A stretch of 43,435 nt of DNA, from positions 132 through 43,566 of the IMG/VR virus record IMGVR_UViG_3300005288_000020; one strand, written 5' to 3'. Shown piece by piece: positions 1 to 7,628 of the stretch. Below the pieces are notes generated by a model. The model had not been told where the DNA came from, searched no databases, and saw only the letters and a list, made by a program, of their open reading frames with translations. The position numbers were made by a program, and so were the translations under genes. Position 1 is the stretch's first letter. Each line of letters opens with the position of its first letter. This stretch comes from a virus.

Positions 1-465
1 GCCGCCGCCGAGAAAGCTCAAGCGACTGCCGACGGTACCGCCGAGAAACTGACCGCCGCCCTGGCGCTGGGCAGCGACGACGCGATCAAGTCCCGCGTGA
101 CCGCCCTGGGTGCGCTGAACACCACCGCTCGTAAAGTGGCTGGCGATGCGTTCACCTGCGACAGCGTCGACCCGACCGAAGTGATGCGCGCCGCTCTGCT
201 GGTCAAGCGTCCAACCGTTGACTGGGCTGCGAAGTCCCCGGCATACATCCAGGCATCGTTCGACATGGCTGCTGAAGCCGAGCCGAACGACAAAACTGAT
301 GACAAGACAACAGTTACCGGTGACACCGCGACCGTTCTGAGTCAGTTGCTTGCACTGGCCCAAGACGCATCGGGCAAGTCCACCGCTGACAGCGCACCGG
401 TCGCCGACGCGTACACCACCTACAAAGAATCTCAGGCCAACGCCTGGAAAGGAGCGCAGCAATGA
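1..465 (+). CDS. DUF2213-type head maturation protease/scaffold, C-terminal part (5' end outside window)
   Basis: The frame is open from base 1, so the gene begins upstream of the window. About 154 C-terminal residues are visible. The first part is Ala/Lys/Asp-rich and likely helical, as in a scaffold. The segment around VMRAALLVKR and KSPAYIQASFDMAAE matches my recollection of the C-terminal pattern of DUF2213 proteins, which combine a prohead protease with a scaffold tail. The position directly before the cement and major capsid genes fits this role. The stop overlaps the next start (ATGA). The protease domain itself cannot be seen here, so the catalytic assignment rests on family knowledge. 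Confidence 0.7.
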   Translation, partial: AAAEKAQATADGTAEKLTAALALGSDDAIKSRVTALGALNTTARKVAGDAFTCDSVDPTEVMRAALLVKRPTVDWAAKSPAYIQASFDMAAEAEPNDKTDDKTTVTGDTATVLSQLLALAQDASGKSTADSAPVADAYTTYKESQANAWKGAQQ

Positions 466-959
466 GCGTACAAGGCGGTAATGCGATTAACCACGGCGTC
501 GCGTATGCGGGCATGGTCTCCACCGGTTTTCAACTGCTGAACAGCGTGTCGAAGCTGAACAAAGGCACCGTGAACATTCCGTTCGGTACTGGCGTTGTGA
601 CCGACGGTGACGACGGTGCGAAAGTTCCGGTCTCTGCGTCCACCGCTGCGAACTTCGTCGGCGTGATCAAGCGTGAGCTGAACCGCGCTTACACCGCCAC
701 CGATGTCGTCGGCGCGGTTGCCAAGTACGACATGACCGTTGTGACCTCGGGCGAGATCTGGGTGACCGCGTTCGTCGCAGTGACCAAGGACCAACCGGTT
801 TACCTGATCGTCGGTGACGGTACTGGTACCAACCAAGGCAAGTTCACCAACATTGTTGGCGCTGCTGCGACCCTGGCGGTACTCGTACCAGATGCAAAAT
901 GGACCAGTTCGGCGGGTGCCGGTGCGCTGGCTAAAATTTCTCTGAACATCGGGGGCTGA
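462..959 (+). CDS. Structural cement (capsid decoration) protein
   Basis: This 165-residue protein is rich in Gly, Ala, Val and Thr and alternates short beta-strand-like segments, with no signal peptide or TM helix. It begins MSVQGGNAINHG and carries the pattern AVAKYDMTVVTSGEIWV typical of phage cement/decoration proteins encoded just upstream of DUF2184 major capsid proteins. Such proteins bind the outer capsid and stabilise the expanded head. The start overlaps the preceding stop by four bases and the gene is followed two bases later by the capsid gene, so the three are probably co-translated at high level. Function is inferred from family resemblance and position. Confidence 0.75.
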   Translation: MSVQGGNAINHGVAYAGMVSTGFQLLNSVSKLNKGTVNIPFGTGVVTDGDDGAKVPVSASTAANFVGVIKRELNRAYTATDVVGAVAKYDMTVVTSGEIWVTAFVAVTKDQPVYLIVGDGTGTNQGKFTNIVGAAATLAVLVPDAKWTSSAGAGALAKISLNIGG

Positions 960-961
960 TC

Positions 962-1993
962 ATGACTCAGCGCACTAAGATTTCTGTAGCCGTAGCCGAC
1001 GCATACGCTGAACGCAACGGTCTCGCCAAAGGTCACCAAGTGACGTTCACCGACGGTCTCCCGACCGTGGATGACGGTCTGGCGTTCTACATTTCGCAAC
1101 TGGCGAATCTTGAAGCTAAGATTTACCAAGCGAAATACACCGCCATCACCTTCGCTGAACTGATCCCGGTCAACACCAACATTCCGGAATGGGCTGATTC
1201 GTGGGACTACATCTCCTACGACGCAGTGACCGTCGGTAAGTTCATCGGCTCCAGCGCCGACGACCTGCCAAACGTTGCCATCGCCGCGAACAAAACCTCG
1301 GTGCCAATCGGTTACGCTGGTAACAGCTACGATTACAGCCTGGACGAGCTGCGCAAATCGCAACAACTGCGCATCCCGCTGGACACCACCAAGGCTCAGG
1401 CTGCGTTCCGTGGTTCGCAGGAACACATCCAGCGCGTGGCTTACTTCGGTGACGCCGCTCGCAACATGACCGGCCTGTTCAACAACGCCAACGTTCAGCT
1501 CGATTCGTCGACTGTCGACTGGTACAACGCTGCCACCACCGGTAACCAGATCGTTCAGGACATGAACACCCTGCTGACCAAAGTGTGGATCAACTCGGCG
1601 AACGTTCACGTACCGAACGTACTGGTCATGGACTCGGCGCGTTACGCGTTCATCTCCAGCAAGCGTATGGAAACCGGTACCGACACCACCGTGTTGGAGT
1701 TCTTCCTGCGCAACAACCTGTACAAGAACCTGACCGGTCGTGATCTGCGCGTGGTCCCACGTCTGCAACTGTCCGCCGCACAACTCGCCGCTGGTGGCGT
1801 GTCGAACGGTTCGAAAGACCGGATGATGGCGTACGAACTCAACGACGAGAACCTGGGCATGGTCCAACCAGTGCCATGGCGTGCGCTTGCCCCTCAGATG
1901 CGCGGCCTGAACGTGTTCGTTCCCGCCGAGTACAAAACGAGTGGGGTAGAACTGAGATACCTTTTCAGCGCGGCCTATCGCGATTCGATCTAA
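962..1993 (+). CDS. Major capsid protein (DUF2184 family)
   Basis: This 343-residue protein forms the icosahedral shell. It resembles DUF2184 HK97-fold capsid proteins: an N-terminal region with EAKIYQAKYTAITFAELIPV, a central AAFRGSQEHIQRVAYFGDAA segment (the YFGD-x-x-x-x-x-x-G pattern introducing a target-binding loop), and a C-terminal region ending VELRYLFSAAYRDSI. Codon use is strongly biased to C-ending codons, as expected of the most highly expressed gene. A strong factor-independent terminator follows directly, giving the capsid transcript a defined 3' end. Confidence 0.88.
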   Translation: MTQRTKISVAVADAYAERNGLAKGHQVTFTDGLPTVDDGLAFYISQLANLEAKIYQAKYTAITFAELIPVNTNIPEWADSWDYISYDAVTVGKFIGSSADDLPNVAIAANKTSVPIGYAGNSYDYSLDELRKSQQLRIPLDTTKAQAAFRGSQEHIQRVAYFGDAARNMTGLFNNANVQLDSSTVDWYNAATTGNQIVQDMNTLLTKVWINSANVHVPNVLVMDSARYAFISSKRMETGTDTTVLEFFLRNNLYKNLTGRDLRVVPRLQLSAAQLAAGGVSNGSKDRMMAYELNDENLGMVQPVPWRALAPQMRGLNVFVPAEYKTSGVELRYLFSAAYRDSI

Positions 1994-2010
1994 GGTAAAT
2001 GCTTGACAAG

Positions 2011-2032
2011 CCCCGCTTCGGCGGGGTTTTTT
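2011..2032 (+). terminator. Rho-independent terminator after major capsid gene
   Basis: Perfect stem CCCCGC/GCGGGG with a TTCG tetraloop followed by TTTTTT. It lies 18 bases after the capsid stop codon. The stop of the converging HNH gene (2031-2033) falls in its T tract. Confidence 0.93.
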
Positions 2033-2696
2033 ATTGTGATACGAAGCGGTTACCCTTCGCCAGATTCTCGTGCGCCCACGGGGGTTGCAGGTTCCACAAT
2101 GCATTGATGATCGATGGGTCGGTCACACCGAAAAGAGTCATGAGACTTACTGGGATTTTGTGATCAATATGCCACTCACCGTAATTCGCCCATGTCATCC
2201 CAGGTTTGAACTGTTGTTCGAGGTGTAACCTGAGGTCGTTACTCCCGTATCCTAAAATGTCTCGAGACGGTCGTCTTCTTTTGACGTCACCCGTTGCGGT
2301 CATTACACGGCGAACCATTTCTCGCATTTGAATCGACATTCTGAACACTGGATCGGTTGCCCGTCGGTGACTGTGGTATGCGTATTCTTTCTTACGGTTA
2401 TGAGTCTGATCACGCCACTTCTGTTTCGAAGCCTTCACCCTGTCAGGATTCTTGAGTCTATGCGCACGTGTCTCAGCTGCGAGCCTTTCACGGTTGGTGT
2501 CACGATACGATTGCTTATATTCGGCCACTTTGTCTGCGTTTGCGAGTTTGTGGCGGGTAACGGTATTGAATACGCACGCCGTGCATTTGGTGTTCTTTAG
2601 GTAACGCGTCGAAAGATGTCCATGCTTACACGGAACACCTGTAAAATAGTGAGTCAAGCCAGCAGATGTAGCGTCGGCGCGGGAGATGATTTCCAT
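2031..2696 (-). CDS. HNH homing-type endonuclease, antisense within the head operon
   Basis: A 221-residue protein with an N-terminal Cys/His cluster (PCKHGHLSTRY and CTACV), a long basic helical middle, and a C-terminal HNH core: WHIDHKIPV, then ALWNLQP, then HENLAKGNR, which supply the H-H-N residues. It probably nicks or cuts DNA as a free-standing homing endonuclease. Its ribosome-binding site is CGAGGTCA just before the ATG. It sits between the capsid gene and the next head gene in the opposite orientation, and lacks any dyad-type promoter of the kind used elsewhere in this window. Codon use is less C-biased and more AT-rich than the capsid genes, consistent with acquisition. Confidence 0.85.
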   Translation of the reverse strand: MEIISRADATSAGLTHYFTGVPCKHGHLSTRYLKNTKCTACVFNTVTRHKLANADKVAEYKQSYRDTNRERLAAETRAHRLKNPDRVKASKQKWRDQTHNRKKEYAYHSHRRATDPVFRMSIQMREMVRRVMTATGDVKRRRPSRDILGYGSNDLRLHLEQQFKPGMTWANYGEWHIDHKIPVSLMTLFGVTDPSIINALWNLQPPWAHENLAKGNRFVSQ

Positions 2697-2729
2697 CGGG
2701 TGTGACCTCGGTCAAAAGGAGTCAGGGGA

Positions 2730-2843
2730 ATGCGGAAGGCGCTGACTAAGCGCTGTTCAACTGGCCGGTCTATCCGCACCGCTACATTGACACCGAGTGA
2801 CCATCCTGTCAACATCGAACCCACTCCAACGCATCCGAGGTAA
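2730..2843 (+). CDS. Possible 37-residue ORF in the gap after the HNH gene
   Basis: The 153-base gap between the HNH start and the next head gene contains an ATG preceded by AGGAG at eight bases and followed by 37 codons, ending seven bases before the next start. The peptide is basic and low in hydrophobic residues and resembles nothing I know. Another frame reads LFNWPVYPHRYIDTE near its end, so this may equally be the remnant of a gene broken when the HNH gene arrived. Coding status is doubtful. Confidence 0.2.
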   Translation: MRKALTKRCSTGRSIRTATLTPSDHPVNIEPTPTHPR

Positions 2844-2849
2844 CACCAC

Positions 2850-3158
2850 ATGCTACTGCGAAACAATTCGAAACGCCTGATCACCATCAACGCGCCGATG
2901 ACCGAGAGTGGTTATTCCACGTTCTACGACATCAAGCCCGGCGACAACCCAGCGGTTGAAGTGCCGGACGAGTTCTGCAAGTCCGACTTTGTCAAAAACC
3001 TGCTCAATACCGGCGACCTGACCCGCATGACCCCGGCTGAATCCGACAGCGACGACGTGGACTCCCTGCGCGACGAAGCGATGCTGCTCGACATCAAGGT
3101 CGACAAGAAGTGGGACGCTGCGCGCATCCAGTCCGAGATTGACAAAGCGAACGCGTGA
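2850..3158 (+). CDS. Small head-module protein with HeH/SAP-like C-terminus
   Basis: A 102-residue acidic protein. The C-terminal stretch from about residue 72 (SLRDEAMLLDIKVDKKWD, then ARIQSEIDKA) has the helix-extended-loop-helix spacing seen in HeH/SAP-like domains of small phage head proteins. The N-terminal half (residues 1-50) may form a compact beta fold that binds the virion. It precedes a strong terminator, so it closes the first head transcript. Its exact role is unknown; position suggests a minor virion component or head-closure accessory. Confidence 0.65.
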   Translation: MLLRNNSKRLITINAPMTESGYSTFYDIKPGDNPAVEVPDEFCKSDFVKNLLNTGDLTRMTPAESDSDDVDSLRDEAMLLDIKVDKKWDAARIQSEIDKANA

Positions 3159-3200
3159 CGGTAATGTCATGACTCACGTCAGTGTTGCCCTGTAACAAAT

Positions 3201-3240
3201 AAAAACCCCAGTCATCCTAACCGGTGCGTCTGGGGTTTTT
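3201..3240 (+). terminator. Bidirectional Rho-independent terminator
   Basis: Inverted repeat AAAAACCCCAG ... CTGGGGTTTTT with an 18-base loop. A T tract is present on both strands, so it can stop transcripts in both directions. It lies 42 bases after the preceding gene. Confidence 0.85.
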
Positions 3241-3286
3241 ACCGTCTGTCATGCTATGCTATGGCGAATTGACAGGGGACCACATC

Positions 3287-3871
3287 ATGGCCTTCAAAGA
3301 TGTACTATCGCTTGACGCAATGTTCCTGCGCATTACCAACGGGCTGCGCGCACTCACGTCCCAGGACTACACGTCGGTAAATGTGAAGAAAGGTGTCCAG
3401 TACGAAATCGCCAGTAACACTGCCGCGCTCGCTGACGGTGCGAACATCGACACGATTTTCATCACCGGTCCCCTCCCCGTCATCATCAAAAGTCGCATCG
3501 TGAAGTTCAACGGCACCAGTATCACCACTCGCGTCTATCGCGCACCTACGCATAGCGGTGGTGCAGTCGTCCCGTATTTCAACCTGAACGATAAAGACCC
3601 GGTTGTCGGTGGCGTGGTTATCCGTACGGGCGTAACGGTAACAGCGGTCGGTACTGAGTTCGGAGCCCCGACATTCGATGTGGGTTCAGCGGGTCAAGGT
3701 AACTCAAGCCTCAGCACCTACTCGGTTACCGGTATCGAACGAGTGCTGCGCCCTAACACCACGTACTTACAGCGGATCACGAACGATTCAGGCGCGGTAC
3801 AGCGCGTCACGTCGTATCTGACGTGGTACGAAGGCGACCCCGATTTCCCTAATACGGACTACACATCATGA
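3287..3871 (+). CDS. Hypothetical virion protein of the head module
   Basis: A 194-residue protein. I chose the ATG at 3287 because CAGGGGA lies eight bases upstream and an in-frame upstream extension would run into the terminator. It is rich in Thr, Val and Gly with regularly spaced hydrophobic residues, suggesting beta structure, and has no TM segment. Features include [20 protein letters not shown] near residue 40 and a C-terminal [16 protein letters not shown]. The stop overlaps the next ATG by four bases. A minor capsid, head fibre base or decoration role is possible from position; I do not recognise the family. Confidence 0.75.
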   Translation: MAFKDVLSLDAMFLRITNGLRALTSQDYTSVNVKKGVQYEIASNTAALADGANIDTIFITGPLPVIIKSRIVKFNGTSITTRVYRAPTHSGGAVVPYFNLNDKDPVVGGVVIRTGVTVTAVGTEFGAPTFDVGSAGQGNSSLSTYSVTGIERVLRPNTTYLQRITNDSGAVQRVTSYLTWYEGDPDFPNTDYTS

Positions 3872-4281
3872 TTATCACCCAGGCAATGATTGACAGCTTC
3901 CGGGCTGAGTTCCAGGCGTTCACCGACCCGGTCAAATGGCCTGACTCGCTCATCTCGTGTGCGCTGTGTGAGGCTGACGCCGAGACGGGTTCGAGCCGCT
4001 GGGGTGCGTACGAGGATGAGTGTCACAACTTTAAGCGACGCGGCATGTTCTACTTCGCTGCACACTGGCTTGCGACGAACTATGGTACAGCCGGTGTGAC
4101 TGTTGATCCTAACTCTGAGGCACGGTTGAACGTTGCCAGCAAGTCAGTAGGTGATGAGTCTATCGCGTATCGCGTACCTAAGATGATGGACGTGGGCGAC
4201 GACTGGTTGACCTTCACAGTGTATGGTCAACAATTTTACAGATTGCGCCGCCGCGCAGGGATGGGAGCGATTGCAGTATGA
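3868..4281 (+). CDS. DUF4054 head-tail connector / head completion protein
   Basis: A 137-residue helical protein with the pattern of DUF4054 connector proteins: [19 protein letters not shown], then a Trp-containing turn, then [11 protein letters not shown], and a C-terminal [13 protein letters not shown]. These proteins bind the portal and form the head completion ring. It is translationally coupled on both sides (ATGA upstream, four-base overlap downstream). Confidence 0.78.
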   Translation: MIITQAMIDSFRAEFQAFTDPVKWPDSLISCALCEADAETGSSRWGAYEDECHNFKRRGMFYFAAHWLATNYGTAGVTVDPNSEARLNVASKSVGDESIAYRVPKMMDVGDDWLTFTVYGQQFYRLRRRAGMGAIAV

Positions 4282-4551
4282 GTACATTGCCTGACGTGGT
4301 AGCACCGGCCAACATCTGGTGGGATGTGTACGCGATGACCGGTATCGCACCCGGTACACCGATTCAAATATTCAACAAGTCGGACGTTCGCTTGGTTGTT
4401 CAGGAACGTACCGACCGCCCCGGCGCCCGGTACGTTTGACGGACCATATGTCGCTACGAACTGGCCCTGGATCGCCACGCAGCAAGGCGTAACGGGCTGC
4501 TGGGTGAAGTCGTCCGATATCGTGTTCATCAACGTGCAAGTGGTGGAATAA
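4278..4551 (+). CDS. Small virion protein read across a +1 frame change
   Basis: The frame opened at ATG 4278 gives 53 residues and stops at 4437-4439. The +1 frame then continues with [20 protein letters not shown] and ends at TAA 4549-4551, one base before the next gene. The two halves together resemble a ~90-residue phage head/neck protein family that starts [20 protein letters not shown] and has a C-terminal CWVKSS segment. The join is at CGC CCC GGC (4416-4424); a slip on CCC to CCG gives a smooth ...DRP-APGTF product. It may be programmed +1 frameshifting at a Pro codon, a real mutation that broke the gene, or a one-base sequence error in the GC-rich run. Confidence 0.65.
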
Positions 4552-5127
4552 ATGTTAAAGCCACGGAACTTCGGCGGTGGATCGACGCCACAGGTTAACG
4601 CTGACTGGCTCGCAACGTCGGGTGTCGCACAGATCCTGAATAAGCCCATCGCGTTCGCTCCCACCGGGCACAACCAAGCGTGGAATACGATCACCTCGAC
4701 CCCGACAACGTTGGGCGGTTATGGGATTACTGATGGTGTGACGGGCGCTGCACTCGCCTCGGCGTTAAGTGCGAAGTTCAACACCCCTACCGGCGCGACA
4801 AACCAATACATACGCGGTGATGGTTCCCTGGCGACATTCCCGACCATTCCTACGACCAAGCGCATCGAGACGTACGCGGGTACCACTGACGCGAACGGGT
4901 TGATCACCGTCACCTACCCCGCCGCGTTCTCAACCGTACCGAACGTACAGCCCGGGCCGGTGCCTGACAGCACGATGAGTTGGGTATTGGTGTCGAGCAC
5001 CGCCACGGGGTTTAGCGTACGACTCGTGCAGCGTGCAGTCCTCACGGTCCTGTCATTGCAAGTGTTGGCCGGTTTGGTCACGAACGTGGCGGGTTCGGCT
5101 GCTCAGGTGTTGGTGGTTGAGCGGTAA
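4552..5127 (+). CDS. Head or tail fibre-like protein
   Basis: A 191-residue protein. Residues ~40-65 carry the fibre repeat pattern NQAWNTITSTPTTLGGYGIT, found in trimeric phage fibres. A Gly/Thr-rich connector follows, and the C-terminal ~80 residues (from YAGTTDANGLITVTYPAAF) resemble gp53-like tail fibre C-terminal folds, which often bind receptors. Its place at the end of the head module rather than next to the baseplate suggests a head fibre, though an extra tail appendage is possible. It starts one base after the frame-changed gene and its 3' end overlaps an antisense gene by 50 bases. Confidence 0.7.
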   Translation: MLKPRNFGGGSTPQVNADWLATSGVAQILNKPIAFAPTGHNQAWNTITSTPTTLGGYGITDGVTGAALASALSAKFNTPTGATNQYIRGDGSLATFPTIPTTKRIETYAGTTDANGLITVTYPAAFSTVPNVQPGPVPDSTMSWVLVSSTATGFSVRLVQRAVLTVLSLQVLAGLVTNVAGSAAQVLVVER

Positions 5128-5380
5128 TAGGCGTGGCCACACAGCGGCAGTTGTACGATTGATACACCCAGGGGCGTGCGATACGGTCGCGCTTATATTC
5201 GAGTATCCGCAAAATACGACCCGGGAAATGGCGCGCCAACGGGTCACCCCGCTCACATGCTGCATACTCAACGGCCTGGGCAATCGCTTGCGGGCCGACC
5301 CACCCGATACGGGTATCAGCGTTCCATGCCAGACGGGTCGCACCGTATGCGAGCTTGAAGCACTCCCGGGCGGTCATCAT
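5078..5380 (-). CDS. Hypothetical protein, last gene of leftward cassette
   Basis: A 100-residue protein, MMTARECFKLAYGATRLAW..., with a helical N-terminal half containing AIAQAVEYAACERGDPLARH and a Pro/Gln-rich C-terminal tail that runs antisense into the fibre gene. The start overlaps the preceding stop by four bases, so translation is probably coupled. A competing frame on the same strand (5053-5343) is Arg/His-rich and lacks coupling, so I prefer this frame. No family recognised. Confidence 0.6.
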   Translation of the reverse strand: MMTARECFKLAYGATRLAWNADTRIGWVGPQAIAQAVEYAACERGDPLARHFPGRILRILEYKRDRIARPWVYQSYNCRCVATPITAQPPTPEQPNPPRS

Positions 5381-5541
5381 CGTCCCAACTCCTTCTCGGT
5401 TTTACGTGGATTCTGCACGACGAAACTCTCGTTCTGATGTGCGTCGCTGCACACGAACCCGGCAGCTTGGAGCGCGTCACGTGCGATCTTTGACAGCGTC
5501 GCACGACTGGCACCCTTGAACGTTATGGTCGCGTTGGTCAT
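5377..5541 (-). CDS. Hypothetical 54-residue protein
   Basis: Begins MTNATITFKGASRATLSKIA; a short strand followed by an amphipathic helix and a C-terminal strand (NESFVVQNPR). A longer in-frame start exists upstream but would overlap the whole preceding gene, so I use the ATG one base after the previous stop. Four-base overlap with the next gene. No recognised family. Confidence 0.6.
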   Translation of the reverse strand: MTNATITFKGASRATLSKIARDALQAAGFVCSDAHQNESFVVQNPRKTEKELGR

Positions 5542-5542
5542 G

Positions 5543-5680
5543 TCAGATAGGCCTCTGAACGCCATACTTTTTGGTCGCGAGTTCAGCGTCTTTCCAACCG
5601 CTGCGCCAGTCAAACGCCGCCGTGGCGTTGAATGCGTCACCGTTGATAAACGCGTTCCAGCCTTCGTCGTAGTAGGTCAT
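5543..5680 (-). CDS. Ribosome modulation factor-like (RMF/CrpP-like) small protein
   Basis: A 45-residue protein beginning MTYYDEGWNAFINGDAF and then DWRSGWKDAE. The arrangement [EQ]G[WY]xAFxxG ... W[KR]xGWxxA resembles the RMF superfamily, whose host member dimerises ribosomes during hibernation and whose plasmid/phage members (CrpP-like) are small accessory proteins. A second, divergent copy is at 15516-15653, in a cassette with the same promoter type. It starts inside the preceding stop (ATGA). A role in altering host ribosomes is inference only. Confidence 0.6.
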   Translation of the reverse strand: MTYYDEGWNAFINGDAFNATAAFDWRSGWKDAELATKKYGVQRPI

Positions 5681-5760
5681 TGAAAGGTGTATCCCACGGC
5701 AGGTTTCGGGGACTTCGCGTCGCGAGTCATGAACAGTACGAAAATGGTGAGCGCGATCAT
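5677..5760 (-). CDS. 27-residue membrane peptide
   Basis: The sequence starts MIALTIFVLFMTRD; ten hydrophobic residues at the N-terminus could anchor it in the membrane, followed by a basic, Pro-containing tail. Its ATG overlaps the upstream stop and its TGA overlaps the downstream ATG, each by four bases. This tight coupling on both sides is the main evidence that it is real, as the ribosome-binding site is weak. Confidence 0.45.
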   Translation of the reverse strand: MIALTIFVLFMTRDAKSPKPAVGYTFQ

Positions 5761-5951
5761 TTTGGTGCACCACTGAACGACGCGCTACTGAGTAAAATGG
5801 TTCGACCGTTCAGTATTCTGTCATGGTTGATCAACCCTATAGTTCGCCAACGAATCGCATATTTGCGGCCGAGAGGTGTATTCGATGCCTTTATCGCGGA
5901 ATCAAACCATATGGATAAAATGTTAAGCGCCACCACCGTGGATATGTTCAT
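5757..5951 (-). CDS. Hypothetical 64-residue protein, first gene of leftward cassette
   Basis: Begins MNISTVVALNILSIWFDSAI: a hydrophobic N-terminal helix that may be membrane-associated, then a basic segment. A ribosome-binding site (TAGGTCAGG) is directly upstream and the promoter at 5984-6012 would place the transcript start about 25 bases before the ATG. The stop overlaps the next start. An opposite-strand ORF in the same place lacks any of these signals. Confidence 0.55.
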   Translation of the reverse strand: MNISTVVALNILSIWFDSAIKASNTPLGRKYAIRWRTIGLINHDRILNGRTILLSSASFSGAPK

Positions 5952-5983
5952 CCTGACCTACTCGTTATTAAGTTGACGACCCC

Positions 5984-6012
5984 ATCGTATGACACTCTGA
6001 CGAGGTCGTCAA
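5984..6012 (-). promoter_or_regulatory. Leftward promoter with embedded dyad operator (site 1)
   Basis: Read leftward: TTGACG at 6012-6007, a 17-base spacer, TACGAT at 5989-5984. The dyad TGACGAGGTCGTCA spans the -35 box and the first bases of the spacer. It drives the small-gene cassette 5951-5078. Same architecture as the other sites in this window. Confidence 0.75.
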
Positions 6013-6018
6013 CACTCA

Positions 6019-6585
6019 TCACGCAGCCTGGGGAACCAATATGAGTTCAGGTGGTGCGAATCGGAGGAACCGCTGCATCACCATGCGCACCTCACGCTCC
6101 ATCTCCTGCTGATGATCGGTGGGGATCTTCTCAGCGAGTAGCATCGCGTCGTGCCACAGGGCGCCTATGAGGCTGTCAGGGCCTTTGACATCCACGCCTT
6201 CCATCTCAGGGCGCGACGGTGCTGGCGGCTCGGCATGCTTGCGCTGTATCGCCGCTGCACGTATCTCACGGATGGTGGTGCGCATCGCCCCGACCGTCTC
6301 GAACGACAGTACGTCCAGTTTCAGGCGGTAAGCCGCACGGAACGTCGACACGTACAGCTTCACTGCGTCGGGTGCTGGCTTCTCTTTCGAGTCTGCAACG
6401 GGTCGCCCCGCCGTCTGACTCCACCCGTTTGTTTTGAACGCGTCACGGGTCAGCTCGTTGAAGTGATCCAGGGTTTTCACGTCCTCAGACTTGAGCGTCG
6501 AGAACATCCCGTTTGCGGCGCTTTCTACGCCTTTCGCTTTACGGGCAATGTTGATGAAGTCCGCTGCTAATGTGTTCATTTTCAC
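6019..6585 (-). CDS. Hypothetical 188-residue helical protein
   Basis: A mostly helical, soluble protein. GGAG lies eight bases before the first ATG; a second ATG two codons later is also possible. It contains MFSTLKSEDVKTLDHFNELT near residue 27, a Pro/Glu-rich linker around residues 115-130, and a helical C-terminus with QEMEREVRMVMQRFLRF. It is transcribed alone from the dyad promoter at 6657-6685, and site 1 follows six bases after its stop. The family is not recognised. It may be an early host-takeover protein given its promoter class. Confidence 0.7.
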   Translation of the reverse strand: MKMNTLAADFINIARKAKGVESAANGMFSTLKSEDVKTLDHFNELTRDAFKTNGWSQTAGRPVADSKEKPAPDAVKLYVSTFRAAYRLKLDVLSFETVGAMRTTIREIRAAAIQRKHAEPPAPSRPEMEGVDVKGPDSLIGALWHDAMLLAEKIPTDHQQEMEREVRMVMQRFLRFAPPELILVPQAA

Positions 6586-6656
6586 TACTCCAAATTATTA
6601 GATTGGGTAGCGTCCGTGCACTTGGTTGATCCCCTGCTGTCGGTTTCGACACTTTC

Positions 6657-6685
6657 AGTATGGTTCACGATGACGAAGCCGTCAA
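6657..6685 (-). promoter_or_regulatory. Leftward promoter with embedded dyad operator (site 2)
   Basis: Leftward TTGACG (6685-6680), 17-base spacer, CATACT (6662-6657). The dyad TGACGAAGCCGTCA overlaps the -35 box. The transcript would have a leader of about 65 bases before the gene starting at 6585. Confidence 0.7.
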
Positions 6686-6849
6686 AGCCGTTCGTCGGGA
6701 CAAGAGTGACCAGAACCGTATAAATAGTCACGAAACGCCCAGTGTAATTTTTGGGTCATTGAAATGAAGGTGACTAACAAGTCACCGTGCGACCACATTG
6801 GCGTCATCGGTCACGGAATGTCTTTTCTAGGCTTACCGGTGCTGAAACC

Positions 6850-7106
6850 ATACCCCGTACCCCGGAACTCGCAAACTATCCGGGGTACGATTCTAGCGCT
6901 CTAGCTCGCGGGTTTGAGGGGTGTTACCCGAATACCCCGCATCGATCTCACTCTCACGCTGCTGGCTATATACTGTATTACATATATATCATTCCTATTC
7001 TAATATTATTTATTAAGGGTATCGGGGTATAAAATAAAAAGAGGTGTCTATTCCGGTACTCTCAGCGATACCCCGAATGTCTACCCCGTATGGAATTACC
7101 GGGGTA
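6850..7106. repeat. TACCCCG iteron/hairpin element, copy 1 (in 559-base non-coding gap)
   Basis: The gap 6586-7144 has no supportable gene. It holds eight copies of TACCCCG in both orientations (6851, 6858, 6881, 6933, 7023, 7069, 7082, 7100). Three blocks are identical or nearly so to DNA at 43214-43414: 6850-6887 (38 bases identical, containing an 8-bp hairpin TACCCCGG/CCGGGGTA), 6924-6939, and 7000-7036 (37 bases identical, ending GGGGTATAAAATA). Blocks 1 and 2 are separated by 36 bases in both copies, and that spacer differs in sequence yet each version can form a short hairpin. The middle is AT-rich. It could be an origin, a protein-binding array or a promoter (TATAAAAT at 7028). Confidence 0.8.
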
Positions 7107-7144
7107 AGGATTGTCACGACATCCATTGTGGTATTATTCGACTC

Positions 7145-7627
7145 ATGCCTATCACCCTGAAAACCGTTGACTTCCAACGGGCCGTCGACACGCTGAAAAC
7201 GGAACTGAAAAAGTTTCGCGGAGGCAAGTACGCGCTTGTCGGGATTCACGAGGATGCAGGGAAAGTCGAGGGTGAACAGATGACCGAGGCTGAACTCGGC
7301 GCGCTTCAACATTTTGGCACCGATGGACCGCCCAAGATTCCCGCCCGCCCCTGGCTCGATGTGGGGGTACAGTCTGGTACGGTTGAGGTGATCGATTACG
7401 TTCGTGACCAGATTGGTCAAGGTGCAAACCTCGACACTGTCATCGAGGGTGTCGGCATCCTGGCGGCTGGGGCGACTCAGCAGTACATCACGGACCTGAA
7501 GACACCGCCCAACGCACCGTATACAATCGCCAAGAAGGGATCGGATAACCCACTTTTGGACACGGGAAGAATGCGCTCGTCCGTCACATCTACGATCACC
7601 GACGAAAAACCGACAGAGGGGTTATAA
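7145..7627 (+). CDS. Neck/tail completion protein (HK97 gp10-like)
   Basis: A 160-residue protein with the pattern of gp10-like/virion morphogenesis proteins: GKYALVGIHEDAG near residue 27, ELGALQHFGTDGPPKIPARP around residue 50, and near the end NPLLDTGRMRSSV. The PPKIPARPW and LLDTGRMRxS motifs are hallmarks. These proteins form the head-tail interface and stop the tail. It starts the long late rightward operon; TATTAT just upstream may be its -10. Confidence 0.8.
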   Translation: MPITLKTVDFQRAVDTLKTELKKFRGGKYALVGIHEDAGKVEGEQMTEAELGALQHFGTDGPPKIPARPWLDVGVQSGTVEVIDYVRDQIGQGANLDTVIEGVGILAAGATQQYITDLKTPPNAPYTIAKKGSDNPLLDTGRMRSSVTSTITDEKPTEGL

Positions 7628-7628
7628 C

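Noticed and set aside
800-2104. 434-codon open frame on the minus strand opposite the capsid gene
   Set aside because: Mirror of the strongly biased capsid codons; rich in Arg, His and Val with no domain, no ribosome-binding site, and fully covered by a certain gene.
2284-2310. TTGACGTCA palindrome in the HNH gene
   Set aside because: Half-site spacing differs from the regulon and it is inside coding DNA with no downstream gene in that direction.
4236-4694. 152-codon minus-strand frame over the frame-changed head gene
   Set aside because: Covers parts of three coupled plus-strand genes and has no start signal; explained by codon bias.
5680-5976. 98-codon plus-strand frame in the first leftward cassette
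   Set aside because: The minus strand has a promoter, ribosome-binding sites and a chain of overlapping genes there; this frame has none of these.
6787-7032. Short ORFs running through both TACCCCG elements (also 43192-43410)
   Set aside because: Although both end in LFIKGIGV, the frames before that differ between copies, with non-matching proteins, so the conservation is at DNA level rather than protein level.
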